A stretch of 32,170 bases of DNA, taken from Bacillota bacterium. Its GTDB lineage: Bacteria; Bacillota; Clostridia; Acetivibrionales; Acetivibrionaceae. Location: NCBI GenBank assembly GCA_023421115.1, contig JAEZUI010000058.1, forward strand, positions 1 through 32,170. The letters are read 5' to 3'. Under the pieces are notes generated by a model. That model had not been told where the DNA came from. It ran no database searches and was given only the letters and a program-made list of their open reading frames with translations. Of this stretch, positions 24,665 to 32,170 are shown one piece after another. The translations under genes and the position numbers were made by a program. Numbering within the stretch: position 1 is the stretch's first letter; the number at the start of each line of letters is the position of its first letter.

Positions 24665-26335
24665 CTACATCCAGGTTTCTTTTATAATGTTGACTTTGTT
24701 TGAATCAACTTGGGGAACTATAATTTCATCTTCGCTGTATATTTCAATCATTGGTTCACTAGGTGCCTTGCTAGGAGGGGTCTGTTCGTTTTTCCATCGG
24801 TTGTTTATATAGGATATTGCAAAAGTGATTATTGCAAGTATGAACATTGCGAGTATTTTATAAATCATTTCCGAATCGGATAGATCATAAAATATGGTCT
24901 TAACAGCTACAAGAACCAAAACCGCAGATCCAAACCATCTGAAAAAGGATTGTTTGCTGTAAGCGCCCCACAAGAAAAGCAGCAGTGCGTAAATTCCCCA
25001 GGTAACAGATAGGGTCAACCACAAGTCGAAGGAATTAATGGTATATTCCTTCCAAAGGTTGTCGATTTGGAAAGTAAGCAGCCCGCCAACTATAAGGTGA
25101 CTTGTAACTGAAAAGGCACTAGATACGAATTTTCTGTCACTTTCCAAAGGATCTTTACTGGCAAAATCAAATTTGACTTTAAGTGAGATATAGAAACCTA
25201 ATACAGCAAGTGCTACCCAAGCCATCCCTGACCAATTTAATATAGGAATAAAGGTGTTAAACCATTCGCCAATTGGTGTAAACCAGGTTACTCCATACCA
25301 GTATGCTCCTGTAAAAATCCAAATAATTGTTGCTGCAAGTTTTAAGTAATCTTTCTTTTTTATTTGTCCGAAGATGAGAACTATTGCTGCAATAACTGCC
25401 CACATGAAAACAGATATTATTGGTTTGAAAGCAGAACCGGAGCCGATTTCAGAGGCAGAAATTATGATAAGGATTATACTGGCTGCGAAATTTGTAATAA
25501 CAGGGAAAGAATTTTTTTTGGTTAATGAATAAGTTGTGACTGCAGCTAATAAATATATTAATCCCATTGCTCCAAGTATTATTGAAAAGCTTATTATATC
25601 GTGCATAATTCCAAAGGACCACAGTGCGAATATGGCACCGTTAGCAATTCCAAGATAGAGGTTAAGGCCGTCAAAGTTCTTCTTTTCTCTCCAAGAGGAA
25701 ATCAAAAATCCGACAATATAGAATATAAATGCGCTCACAGCATACCTAAAAGGTGCAACCCAGCTTTCTGGATTAAAATAGAAGTAGTATACACTAAATA
25801 GTACCCATGTACCTATGAAGGGAATTAACCTGAGTTCAAGCCATCCTTTACTTACACTTACAAAGAAGAATATTGAGTTTATTACAAGCAGGTAGAGAAA
25901 CAATGTAAAGACCTGATCGCCCTGTGATTTCATTACTATAGGTGATATGAGGGCACCTAAAATGGAAAGGTTCATAAGAATGCGGAAATTGAACTTGTAA
26001 GAGTATACTGAAAGAGCAAGAGTAACCGCTGTCATAGCCAAAAATACCGTCATAGGTGTCCAGAGACTGTAGTAAATACCTGCAAAAGAGAAAGTGGTGT
26101 AGAGCAATGCTACTCCAAGACCGCTTAATATTTCGCTCAGTATGATATTACCCTTTTGTTGCATAGTAATACCGAAAACTATGAAGGCTGATGCTGCCAT
26201 TATTCCAATTCCAATTTTCAATCCATCAGATATCCAGCCGTTGTCAACTGCATACTTGAATGAATAGGAGAAAGCCATGAAGGTAAAAATTGCACCTAAA
26301 AGTGTTATCCAATGCTTTCTAAGTAAATCTTTCAT
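24665..26335 (-). CDS. DUF2339-family polytopic membrane protein
   Basis: A 556-residue protein with about 14-16 membrane helices and a soluble acidic tail of ~45 residues (about 510-556). The pattern of short helices broken by glycine and the motif YSYKFNFRILMNLSILGALISP is that of DUF2339. The long N-terminal cytosolic part found in many DUF2339 proteins is absent. Function is unknown for the family. GGAAGGGATGG precedes the ATG. It lies 166 nt after the response regulator on the same strand; a TTGACA in that gap lacks a clear -10, so read-through from the kinase operon is possible. Confidence 0.8.
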   Translation of the reverse strand: MKDLLRKHWITLLGAIFTFMAFSYSFKYAVDNGWISDGLKIGIGIMAASAFIVFGITMQQKGNIILSEILSGLGVALLYTTFSFAGIYYSLWTPMTVFLAMTAVTLALSVYSYKFNFRILMNLSILGALISPIVMKSQGDQVFTLFLYLLVINSIFFFVSVSKGWLELRLIPFIGTWVLFSVYYFYFNPESWVAPFRYAVSAFIFYIVGFLISSWREKKNFDGLNLYLGIANGAIFALWSFGIMHDIISFSIILGAMGLIYLLAAVTTYSLTKKNSFPVITNFAASIILIIISASEIGSGSAFKPIISVFMWAVIAAIVLIFGQIKKKDYLKLAATIIWIFTGAYWYGVTWFTPIGEWFNTFIPILNWSGMAWVALAVLGFYISLKVKFDFASKDPLESDRKFVSSAFSVTSHLIVGGLLTFQIDNLWKEYTINSFDLWLTLSVTWGIYALLLFLWGAYSKQSFFRWFGSAVLVLVAVKTIFYDLSDSEMIYKILAMFILAIITFAISYINNRWKNEQTPPSKAPSEPMIEIYSEDEIIVPQVDSNKVNIIKETWM

Positions 26336-26501
26336 TTAAACCATCCCTTCCAAAATAAATTGCAATATTTTTTCAAACTGTCAATATTGTTGTTTGATCT
26401 TATAGTCTAATATTACTCCAATTGAAAGTTTGCTTGTAGATATCGCAAGTCATGATCCAATAATCGATGGTCATGTTTTTATAATGGGAAGGTGACTTAG
26501 G

Positions 26502-27152
26502 TCATACTATGTTATTCTTAACTGCAAATACTGCAAGTTGCGTGCGGTCTTTCAAGCTGAGTTTTTCCAATATACTTGTAATAATATTTTTTACACTTCC
26601 TTCGGTAATAAATATTTTTGCAGCTATCTCCTTGTTGCTTTTTCCGTCGACAATCAGTTCTATAATGCTAAGTTCTCTCTCAGTCAGGTTTACATCTAGC
26701 TTAAATTCCTGCTTATGATGATTAGTCTCGTTTTCATGATCAATTTGCTTTGCAACAGTATCCATAGCAGTATGGTGCATTATGCTAAAACCTTTTGCAA
26801 CACTTTTGACGGCAAGTATTAGTTCGTCCGGCTTTATGTCCTTTAAAACATATCCATCGGCACCATTCTTTATTGCCTTTGATATGTTTTCGTCGTCGTT
26901 AAAGGTAGTTAGAATTATAACTCTTATGGACCTGAACTGTGATTTTATTAGCTTTGTGCCCTCAACACCATTGCAAACAGGCATCATTATATCCATTAGA
27001 ACGACATCAGGGACAAGTTCTTTGCAAAGATTAAGAGCTTCTTTTCCATTGCCTGCAAGACCGACAACATTTATTTCAGGGTCCTGTTCAACTATAAACT
27101 TTAGGCTTTCACGAAGTATAACCTGATCGTCAACAATTAAAACTTTTATCAT
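26502..27152 (-). CDS. NarL/LuxR-type response regulator
   Basis: A 216-residue DNA-binding response regulator. The receiver domain (1-120) has the acidic pair Asp8-Asp9, phosphoacceptor Asp54 (VVLMDIMMP), Thr82 and Lys104 (VLKDI). The C-terminal LuxR helix-turn-helix (about 150-210) reads LTERELSIIELIVDGKSNKEIAAKIFITEGSVKNIIT. The gene starts 24 nt after the stop of the kinase gene, so the two are co-transcribed and the kinase is its partner. The targets are unknown; the adjacent DUF2339 gene is the first candidate. Confidence 0.95.
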   Translation of the reverse strand: MIKVLIVDDQVILRESLKFIVEQDPEINVVGLAGNGKEALNLCKELVPDVVLMDIMMPVCNGVEGTKLIKSQFRSIRVIILTTFNDDENISKAIKNGADGYVLKDIKPDELILAVKSVAKGFSIMHHTAMDTVAKQIDHENETNHHKQEFKLDVNLTERELSIIELIVDGKSNKEIAAKIFITEGSVKNIITSILEKLSLKDRTQLAVFAVKNNIV

Positions 27153-27176
27153 TTAAAAGTATCATTCCTTTCGTTT

Positions 27177-28934
27177 TTAATATTCCTGATGTTTAACGGG
27201 TATTTCAAGTCTGATATTAAAGCCGCTTTCACCATCTGACCCAAATACAATATTTCCATCTAGATCTTTCACTCTATGTTCCATGCCTGAAAGTCCGAAG
27301 CCCTTTTTTATATCGGGACTTCCACAGCCGTCATCAAAAATAAACATCTTAATTTTGTTATCGTTAAGCTTTAATATAATATTAACATGTTTTGCTCTGC
27401 CATGGCGAAGTGAGTTTGTTAGTGCTTCTTGACATACTCTAAATATTACCTTTGAATAGGTTGGTGAAGCAAAAGAATTAAAGCCTTCATATGTGAAATC
27501 GATATCCATACCGGAAGGTTTGAAGTCGTCAATCATAGTTTTAATTGAAGTTATTAGATCTTCATTTTCAAGTTTCTCAGGACCAAGACCTTTAATCGAT
27601 CTTCGCAACTCTCTAAGACCGTCTCTTGAAGCTTTAAGTGCCTCAGAGAGCTTTTCTTCAGTCTTTACAGGATCTTGTTTACACATTATACTGCTTACTT
27701 CGAGGAGTGATATCAAAAGGGTCATTGTGTGACCAAGGGTGTCGTGGACATCTCTGGCAAAACGGTTTCGTTCTTTTATTACAGCAAGTTCTTCCACTGT
27801 TTCAGCATATTCGGCAAGCTGCTCATTCATTGCAGACAGTTCGGCGTTTTTCTCATTTACTTCATCTAGTAGGTTTTTATATTCAGTGATGTCGTTAAAT
27901 ATAATTATTCTTCCAAGATACTCATTTTTACTGCCGAAAATGGGCTGTATATTTACACGGAAGCATCTTCTTACAGGGGTGAGCACAGTTAATTCTCCGG
28001 AAGTATTGGCATCCTTTTCATATTTAATAGAGTTTATCAGTCTTTCTGTTTCCGGAGTATATAAAATGTTGTCTTTAAGTGAACGAATAAGCTTATTTAT
28101 ATTATCATATACTTTAAGCTGACTGTCTTTTGCAAAAAAATCTCCGAAAGATTTGTTATAGTTGTTGATGTTATTGAGACTATCTATAACAACTATGGAT
28201 TCGTTCAAATTATGAACAATTTTTCTGAAAGCAATAGGAACAATATTCATAAACCTGTATTTAAAAGTAGCTATTGCGAAGAACAAAAGTGTAAGTGAAA
28301 AACTTAAAGGTGTTATATCATAGCGAGTACTCAATAGGTTAAGGCTAAAGAGTCGATTTGTAAGATAGACAATGTTAGCTGCAAAAGGAATAATGGATGC
28401 AATAAAAAGAAGAATGGACCGATTCCTTGCATACCCTAAATTGTTCACAGAAGATTTTATTAAGATAATTGCTCCTGTTATCATATAAATGTAAGATATA
28501 GCGGCATGTATCCAAAAAAAGGGACCAAAAACAACTTTGCCATATTTAAAAGAACTGAAAAATAAATGATGAAAATTATTTGTGATTAAGGTACAATACA
28601 TTAGAGTAGGTAGAACAAATAATAACGTAATTAGCCGCTTTTTGACCAGAAGCCTGTTATAGGTATAGTTAAGACAAAACATCAACCATGCAAGGGAAAC
28701 AAATATAATTGCTGTATATTCATAGATCATTGACAACTTCATAGTAGTGTTGTTTTGTGAGAATACCACGAAAATTTGACCAGTAGACCATACAAAAATA
28801 AGAATCTGGCACGATAAGTAGCTTAGGAGCAAATGTGTTTTTTTACTTCTAAGAAGGAAAAATATTATCATTGATAATGATAATATAACAGAAATTGACT
28901 GAAGAACTATAAAAGTATCTAAAAATGGTTTCAT
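27177..28934 (-). CDS. 7TM sensor histidine kinase (HisKA_3 type)
   Basis: A 585-residue membrane kinase. Residues about 8-228 form seven helices resembling the HisKA_7TM input domain; a PAS domain follows (about 240-350, ending IIIFNDITEYK), then a coiled coil (355-387) and the HisKA_3 dimerisation helix with phosphoacceptor His397 (ARDVHDTLGH). The HATPase domain shows the N box QEALTNSLRHG (Asn506), DDGCG (534-538) and GFGLSG (545-550). The start is ATG 28934 with GGAGAG upstream; the frame is open to 28997 but that part overlaps the promoter at 28969-28997. It phosphorylates the regulator encoded 24 nt downstream. The ligand sensed by the membrane domain is unknown. Confidence 0.94.
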   Translation of the reverse strand: MKPFLDTFIVLQSISVILSLSMIIFFLLRSKKTHLLLSYLSCQILIFVWSTGQIFVVFSQNNTTMKLSMIYEYTAIIFVSLAWLMFCLNYTYNRLLVKKRLITLLFVLPTLMYCTLITNNFHHLFFSSFKYGKVVFGPFFWIHAAISYIYMITGAIILIKSSVNNLGYARNRSILLFIASIIPFAANIVYLTNRLFSLNLLSTRYDITPLSFSLTLLFFAIATFKYRFMNIVPIAFRKIVHNLNESIVVIDSLNNINNYNKSFGDFFAKDSQLKVYDNINKLIRSLKDNILYTPETERLINSIKYEKDANTSGELTVLTPVRRCFRVNIQPIFGSKNEYLGRIIIFNDITEYKNLLDEVNEKNAELSAMNEQLAEYAETVEELAVIKERNRFARDVHDTLGHTMTLLISLLEVSSIMCKQDPVKTEEKLSEALKASRDGLRELRRSIKGLGPEKLENEDLITSIKTMIDDFKPSGMDIDFTYEGFNSFASPTYSKVIFRVCQEALTNSLRHGRAKHVNIILKLNDNKIKMFIFDDGCGSPDIKKGFGLSGMEHRVKDLDGNIVFGSDGESGFNIRLEIPVKHQEY

Positions 28935-28968
28935 TGTAATCTCTCCGAAGTAGTATGATTTTATTTTT

Positions 28969-28997
28969 ATTCTAACATACCGCATCGGAAGCTGCAA
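28969..28997 (-). promoter_or_regulatory. Sensor kinase operon promoter
   Basis: On the minus strand TTGCAG (28992-28997) and TAGAAT (28969-28974) are 17 bp apart, with a TGn extension before the -10. The leader to ATG 28934 is about 28 nt. Confidence 0.6.
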
Positions 28998-29150
28998 TTA
29001 AAGTGGCAAATTTAAGTAGCGGCAAACAGTGATGTGAAAATAAACAGACTGTTGTAGTGTGTGTATTTGATAAAAAGTAAAAATGCAAGATTGGATTTGG
29101 AGAAATTCTTTTGGTTGATAATATTTTTTGTGGAAATTAGATAAAAACCG

Positions 29151-29159
29151 TGATATAAT
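29151..29159 (+). promoter_or_regulatory. asnA: Extended -10 promoter of asnA
   Basis: TGATATAAT, a complete extended -10 element, 43 bp before the ATG. TGGAAA (29131-29136) is a weak -35 at 17 bp. No T-box leader is present between it and the gene. Confidence 0.5.
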
Positions 29160-29201
29160 GTGTAGTGCAAGAAGTTTTTCTATATTTAGGAGGAGATGTA
29201 A

Positions 29202-30215
29202 ATGACAGATAGACTAATAATACCTTCAAATTATGATCCGATATTGTCTGTAAGGCAGACTGAAGAAGCAATAAAGAAGATAAAAGACAATTTTGAGAAT
29301 GGACTTGCAAAAGCATTAAACTTAAGCCGCGTTTCAGCTCCGCTTTTTGTAAAACCGGATACGGGTATGAATGATAACCTTAATGGTGTAGAAAGACCGG
29401 TATCGTTTGACGTAAAAGGAATTGGAGGAGATACTGTAGAAGTTGTACACTCTCTTGCCAAATGGAAGCGTATGGCACTTGGAAAATATAATTTCCAAGT
29501 AGGAGAAGGATTATACACAGACATGAACGCCATTCGAAGGGACGAGGACCTAGACAACCTTCATTCCATATATGTTGACCAGTGGGACTGGGAATGTGTT
29601 CTTGAAAAGAAGGATAGAACTATTGATACTTTAAAGGATACAGTTAAAAGGATTTATGAAGTTGTAAGGCAAACAGAGAAATTTGTTTGCAGCAAATATC
29701 CTGGTGTTCCGGAAATTTTGCCCGATGATATATTTTTTATAACTACTCAAGAACTTGAAGATAAGTATCCTTCACTTTCGCCAAAGGAAAGAGAAGACAT
29801 GATTGCTAAGGACAAGAAAGCTGTGTTTGTAATGAAAATAGGCGGTGTTTTAAAATCAGGCATCAAACATGATGGAAGAGCTCCAGACTATGATGATTGG
29901 GATCTCAACGGTGATTTGATTTTGTGGTATCCTGTCTTAAACAGAGCGTTTGAGGTCTCATCAATGGGAATAAGGGTTGATGAGGAATCTCTTGCAAAAC
30001 AGCTTCAAGAGGCGGGGTGTGAAGACCGTAAACGCCTTAAATTCCACAAGGATTTGCTGGAAAAAAGGTTGCCTTATACTATTGGAGGCGGTATTGGACA
30101 ATCAAGAATCTGTATGTATTTCTTGAAGAAAGCTCATATTGGAGAAGTGCAAGCTTCCATATGGTCCGATGAAATGATAGAGGTTTGTGATAAGGCTAAT
30201 ATAAAATTATTATAA
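29202..30215 (+). CDS. asnA: Aspartate-ammonia ligase (asparagine synthetase A)
   Basis: Makes asparagine from aspartate, ammonia and ATP, giving AMP and pyrophosphate. It has 337 residues, the usual length. The fold is that of class II aminoacyl-tRNA synthetases: HSIYVDQWDWE (121-131) is in the motif 2 region and GGGIGQSR (295-302) is motif 3-like, supplying the ATP-binding arginine. The start MTDRLIIPSNYDP is typical. AGGAGGAG precedes the ATG. It precedes asnS on the same strand after a 291-nt gap, so the synthesis and the tRNA charging of asparagine are encoded side by side. Confidence 0.97.
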   Translation: MTDRLIIPSNYDPILSVRQTEEAIKKIKDNFENGLAKALNLSRVSAPLFVKPDTGMNDNLNGVERPVSFDVKGIGGDTVEVVHSLAKWKRMALGKYNFQVGEGLYTDMNAIRRDEDLDNLHSIYVDQWDWECVLEKKDRTIDTLKDTVKRIYEVVRQTEKFVCSKYPGVPEILPDDIFFITTQELEDKYPSLSPKEREDMIAKDKKAVFVMKIGGVLKSGIKHDGRAPDYDDWDLNGDLILWYPVLNRAFEVSSMGIRVDEESLAKQLQEAGCEDRKRLKFHKDLLEKRLPYTIGGGIGQSRICMYFLKKAHIGEVQASIWSDEMIEVCDKANIKLL

Positions 30216-30311
30216 TAAGATAATTTCGAATTTTTTGAGATGGCAATTGAATAGTTATTTTTTGGCAATCACCTAAGTTATAAAAAATTGAATAAATTAG
30301 AATAATAATAG

Positions 30312-30450
30312 TGGCATTTCGTAAAATTTCGTGTACAATATTTAATAGTACTTTAATTATTGTGCTATCAATTTATAAGTACACGATTTCGTGAGAAACA
30401 TAATTTTGAATAAAGAATCTCACGAAATATAGAATATTTTTATGATGCCA
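30312..30450 (+). other. asnS: Structured leader or palindromic element before asnS
   Basis: Nested complementary arms: TGGCAT (30312-30317) with ATGCCA (30445-30450); TCGTGTAC (30329-30336) with GTACACGA (30379-30386); ATTTCGTGAGA (30386-30396) with TCTCACGAAAT (30418-30428). The two inner hairpins abut exactly. No T-box consensus is present. It may be a leader RNA of asnS or a small inserted element; the ends (TGGCAT, reverse ATGGCAT) look like short inverted repeats. The stretch is otherwise AT-rich and has no gene. Confidence 0.45.
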
Positions 30451-30506
30451 TTTTCTTTTTGATTTGATCAAAGGAAAAATATCAATAAACAAAGGGGTTA
30501 ATAGGT

Positions 30507-31901
30507 GTGAAAAGTATAATGATCAAAAGCTTGTATAGACAATCGAGTGATTATATTAACGATGAAATAACTGTTTCAGGTTGGGTAAAAACCATAAGGG
30601 ATTCAAAAACCTTTGGTTTTATTGAAATTAATGACGGGTCATTTTTTAAGAATCTTCAGATTGTTTTTGAAGAACAAAATATTTCTAACTTTAGAGAGAT
30701 TTCCAAAATACCGGTTGGTTCGTCCATAGTTGTGCAAGGAAAGCTCATTGAAACTCCCAATGCTAAGCAGCCGTTTGAGCTTAAGGCAAGCAAAATTGAG
30801 ATTGAAGGCATGTCTACACCGGATTATCCGTTACAGAAAAAAAGACACACTTTTGAGTATTTGCGAACTATAGCTCATTTGAGACCGAGGACCAATACCT
30901 TTTCAGCAGTATTTAGAATTAGGTCACTTGCAGCCTATGCTATACATAAGTTCTTTCAGGAGAGAGGATTTGTATACGTTCATACTCCAATTATAACAGG
31001 AAGTGATGCCGAAGGTGCCGGTCAAATGTTCAGGGTTACAACGCTTGATATGAATAATCTGCCGAAAAATAAAGAGGGAGCTATAGAATATAGTGAGGAT
31101 TTCTTCGGAAAGGAGACAAACCTTACTGTTAGCGGACAGCTTGAAGGTGAAACCTATTGTATGGCCTTTAGGAACATATACACTTTTGGGCCGACTTTCA
31201 GAGCAGAGAACTCAAATACTGCAAGACATGCGGCAGAGTTTTGGATGGTAGAGCCGGAAATAGCTTTTGCAGATTTATCTGATGATATGGAACTTGCAGA
31301 GGATATGCTTAAGTTTATAATAAACTATTGTATGGAAAATGCACCGGAAGAGATGGAGTTTTTCAATAGTTTTGTTGATAAGACCTTGTTTGAAAGGCTA
31401 AATAATATTGTAAACTCTAAATTTGCACATGTAACATATACTGAGGCAATTGAACTACTTAAGAAAGAAAAGGACAAGTTTGAGTATCCTGTTGAGTGGG
31501 GAACTGACCTTCAGACAGAGCATGAAAGATATCTTACCGAGCAGATTTTCAAAAAGCCTGTGTTTGTGACTGATTATCCAAAGGATATCAAGGCTTTCTA
31601 TATGAGAATGAATGATGACAACAAGACTGTTGCTGCCATGGATCTTTTAGTGCCCGGAGTAGGTGAAATAATCGGAGGAAGCCAGAGAGAAGAAAGACTT
31701 GACCAGCTTGAAAAGAGGATAGCTGAGCTTGGACTTCATAAGGACGAATATTGGTGGTATTTAGATCTTAGAAAATATGGAGGAACAAAACATGCAGGGT
31801 TTGGGCTGGGCTTTGAAAGAGCTATAATGTATATTACGGGCATGTCCAATATAAGAGACGTTATTTCCTTCCCAAGGACTGTTAATACTGCTGAATTTTA
31901 A
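30507..31901 (+). CDS. asnS: Asparaginyl-tRNA synthetase
   Basis: Charges tRNA-Asn with asparagine. It has 464 residues, as expected. The N-terminal OB fold (about 18-105, VSGWVKTIRDSKTFGFIEIN) binds the anticodon. The class II catalytic core has the motif 2 region (FRAENSNTARHAAEFWMVEPE, positions about 231-251) and motif 3 GFGLGFERAIMYITG near the end, finishing with the standard RDVISFPRTVNTAEF. The start used is GTG 30507 with AAAGGGG nine bases upstream; ATG 30519 is also in frame, with AGGTG in front. Its presence next to asnA implies direct charging rather than only the amidotransferase route. Confidence 0.96.
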   Translation: MKSIMIKSLYRQSSDYINDEITVSGWVKTIRDSKTFGFIEINDGSFFKNLQIVFEEQNISNFREISKIPVGSSIVVQGKLIETPNAKQPFELKASKIEIEGMSTPDYPLQKKRHTFEYLRTIAHLRPRTNTFSAVFRIRSLAAYAIHKFFQERGFVYVHTPIITGSDAEGAGQMFRVTTLDMNNLPKNKEGAIEYSEDFFGKETNLTVSGQLEGETYCMAFRNIYTFGPTFRAENSNTARHAAEFWMVEPEIAFADLSDDMELAEDMLKFIINYCMENAPEEMEFFNSFVDKTLFERLNNIVNSKFAHVTYTEAIELLKKEKDKFEYPVEWGTDLQTEHERYLTEQIFKKPVFVTDYPKDIKAFYMRMNDDNKTVAAMDLLVPGVGEIIGGSQREERLDQLEKRIAELGLHKDEYWWYLDLRKYGGTKHAGFGLGFERAIMYITGMSNIRDVISFPRTVNTAEF

Positions 31902-31928
31902 CAATAACTGCGTTGTTTTTGATTTATG

Positions 31929-31960
31929 AAGGATCTGGGTTGCCGACAATTCAGATCCTT
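31929..31960 (+). terminator. asnS: asnS terminator
   Basis: AAGGATCTG (31929-31937) pairs with CAGATCCTT (31952-31960) followed by TTTGG; it lies 28 nt after the asnS stop. Confidence 0.75.
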
Positions 31961-32101
31961 TTTGGTACCTTCTTTTGGTAAAAGAGAAAACTAGATTTAT
32001 TTAGAGGAGTTTGTGAAACAATTACTGTTTGTGAAGAAAAGTAGTGTTATCGGACAGGCTATTTGTCAGTAACTTGGACAAGATAAATTGCAGGGAAAAT
32101 A

Positions 32102-32131
32102 AAAAGAAAAAAGCAGGTACATATGACCTGC
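32102..32131 (-). terminator. Minus-strand terminator from a gene beyond the right edge
   Basis: On the minus strand GCAGGT (32126-32131) and ACCTGC (32113-32118) form a hairpin followed by TTTTTTCTTTTT, a good intrinsic terminator. Confidence 0.6.
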
Positions 32132-32136
32132 ATAAA

Positions 32137-32170
32137 CTAAAATTCCGGATAGCATAATTCATCTGCCAAT
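32137..32170 (-). CDS. Possible C-terminal end of an off-window gene
   Basis: On the minus strand one frame reads LADELCYPEF and stops at 32137-32139, six bases before the terminator hairpin. Only ten codons are visible, so product and reality are uncertain; the terminator placement is the main support. Confidence 0.3.
   Translation of the reverse strand, partial: LADELCYPEF

Noticed and set aside
30230..30300. Third copy of hairpin family 2
   Set aside because: TTTTTTGAGATGGC resembles one arm, but the other arm and the CCTATACAA core are missing.
30216..30506. T-box riboswitch for asnS
   Set aside because: The conserved antiterminator core (AGGGTGGNACCGCG) and a specifier-loop arrangement are not found here or before asnA.

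Overview
The window is an AT-rich chromosomal stretch from a Gram-positive, spore-forming anaerobe, most likely a clostridium. The evidence is the sporulation pair ytrH/ytrI, a rubredoxin-like zinc/iron protein, an LtaS-type polyglycerolphosphate synthase, an ammonia-dependent AsnA, a eukaryote-like NADP-isocitrate dehydrogenase, strong AAGGAGG ribosome sites and frequent TTG/GTG starts. A position among the cellulolytic clostridia (Acetivibrio/Clostridium thermocellum relatives) is my guess from gene content and is not proven. I see no rRNA, tRNA, CRISPR array, phage or transposase gene.

Layout. 1-685: two inverted copies of a palindromic, MITE-like element. 781-6680 (minus): an ECF sigma factor followed by a 1752-residue protein that joins a zinc-binding anti-sigma domain, one membrane helix and a complete alpha-2-macroglobulin-like ectodomain; this is the most unusual locus here. 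6878-8323: glycogen synthase. 8406-8711: small coiled-coil protein. 8999-9946 (minus): aldo/keto reductase. 10383-11777 (plus) and 11780-13687 (minus): a DUF815 ATPase and an FtsH-type protease, tail to tail with 2 nt between their stops. 14024-15231: isocitrate dehydrogenase broken by one frameshift. 15497-17173: truA, a SEC-C protein and a cysteine-rich protein. 17303-19198 (minus): LtaS-like synthase. 19807-20142: rubredoxin-like protein. 20425-21159 (minus): YgjP-type metallopeptidase. 21368-22173: ytrH-ytrI. 22284-24512: polytopic WsfD-like membrane protein and a cyclophilin lipoprotein. 24665-28934 (minus): 7TM sensor kinase, LuxR-type response regulator and a DUF2339 membrane protein. 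29202-31901: asnA and asnS.

How genes work together. The sigma/anti-sigma pair forms a self-contained surface-to-transcription circuit. The kinase and regulator form a second signalling unit, possibly serving the DUF2339 protein next to it. asnA makes asparagine and asnS charges it onto tRNA. ytrH/ytrI overlap by four bases and look forespore-related.

Besides genes, the window holds at least three families of small palindromic DNA repeats: the MITE-like pair at 1-685, a pair at 8920-9001/20239-20340 and a pair at 8732-8796/19482-19555. It also has several good promoters and convergent hairpin terminators. Many true starts lie downstream of the longest open frame; I moved them using ribosome sites and promoters and give the reason in each entry. 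All family assignments come from reading motifs, not from database searches.
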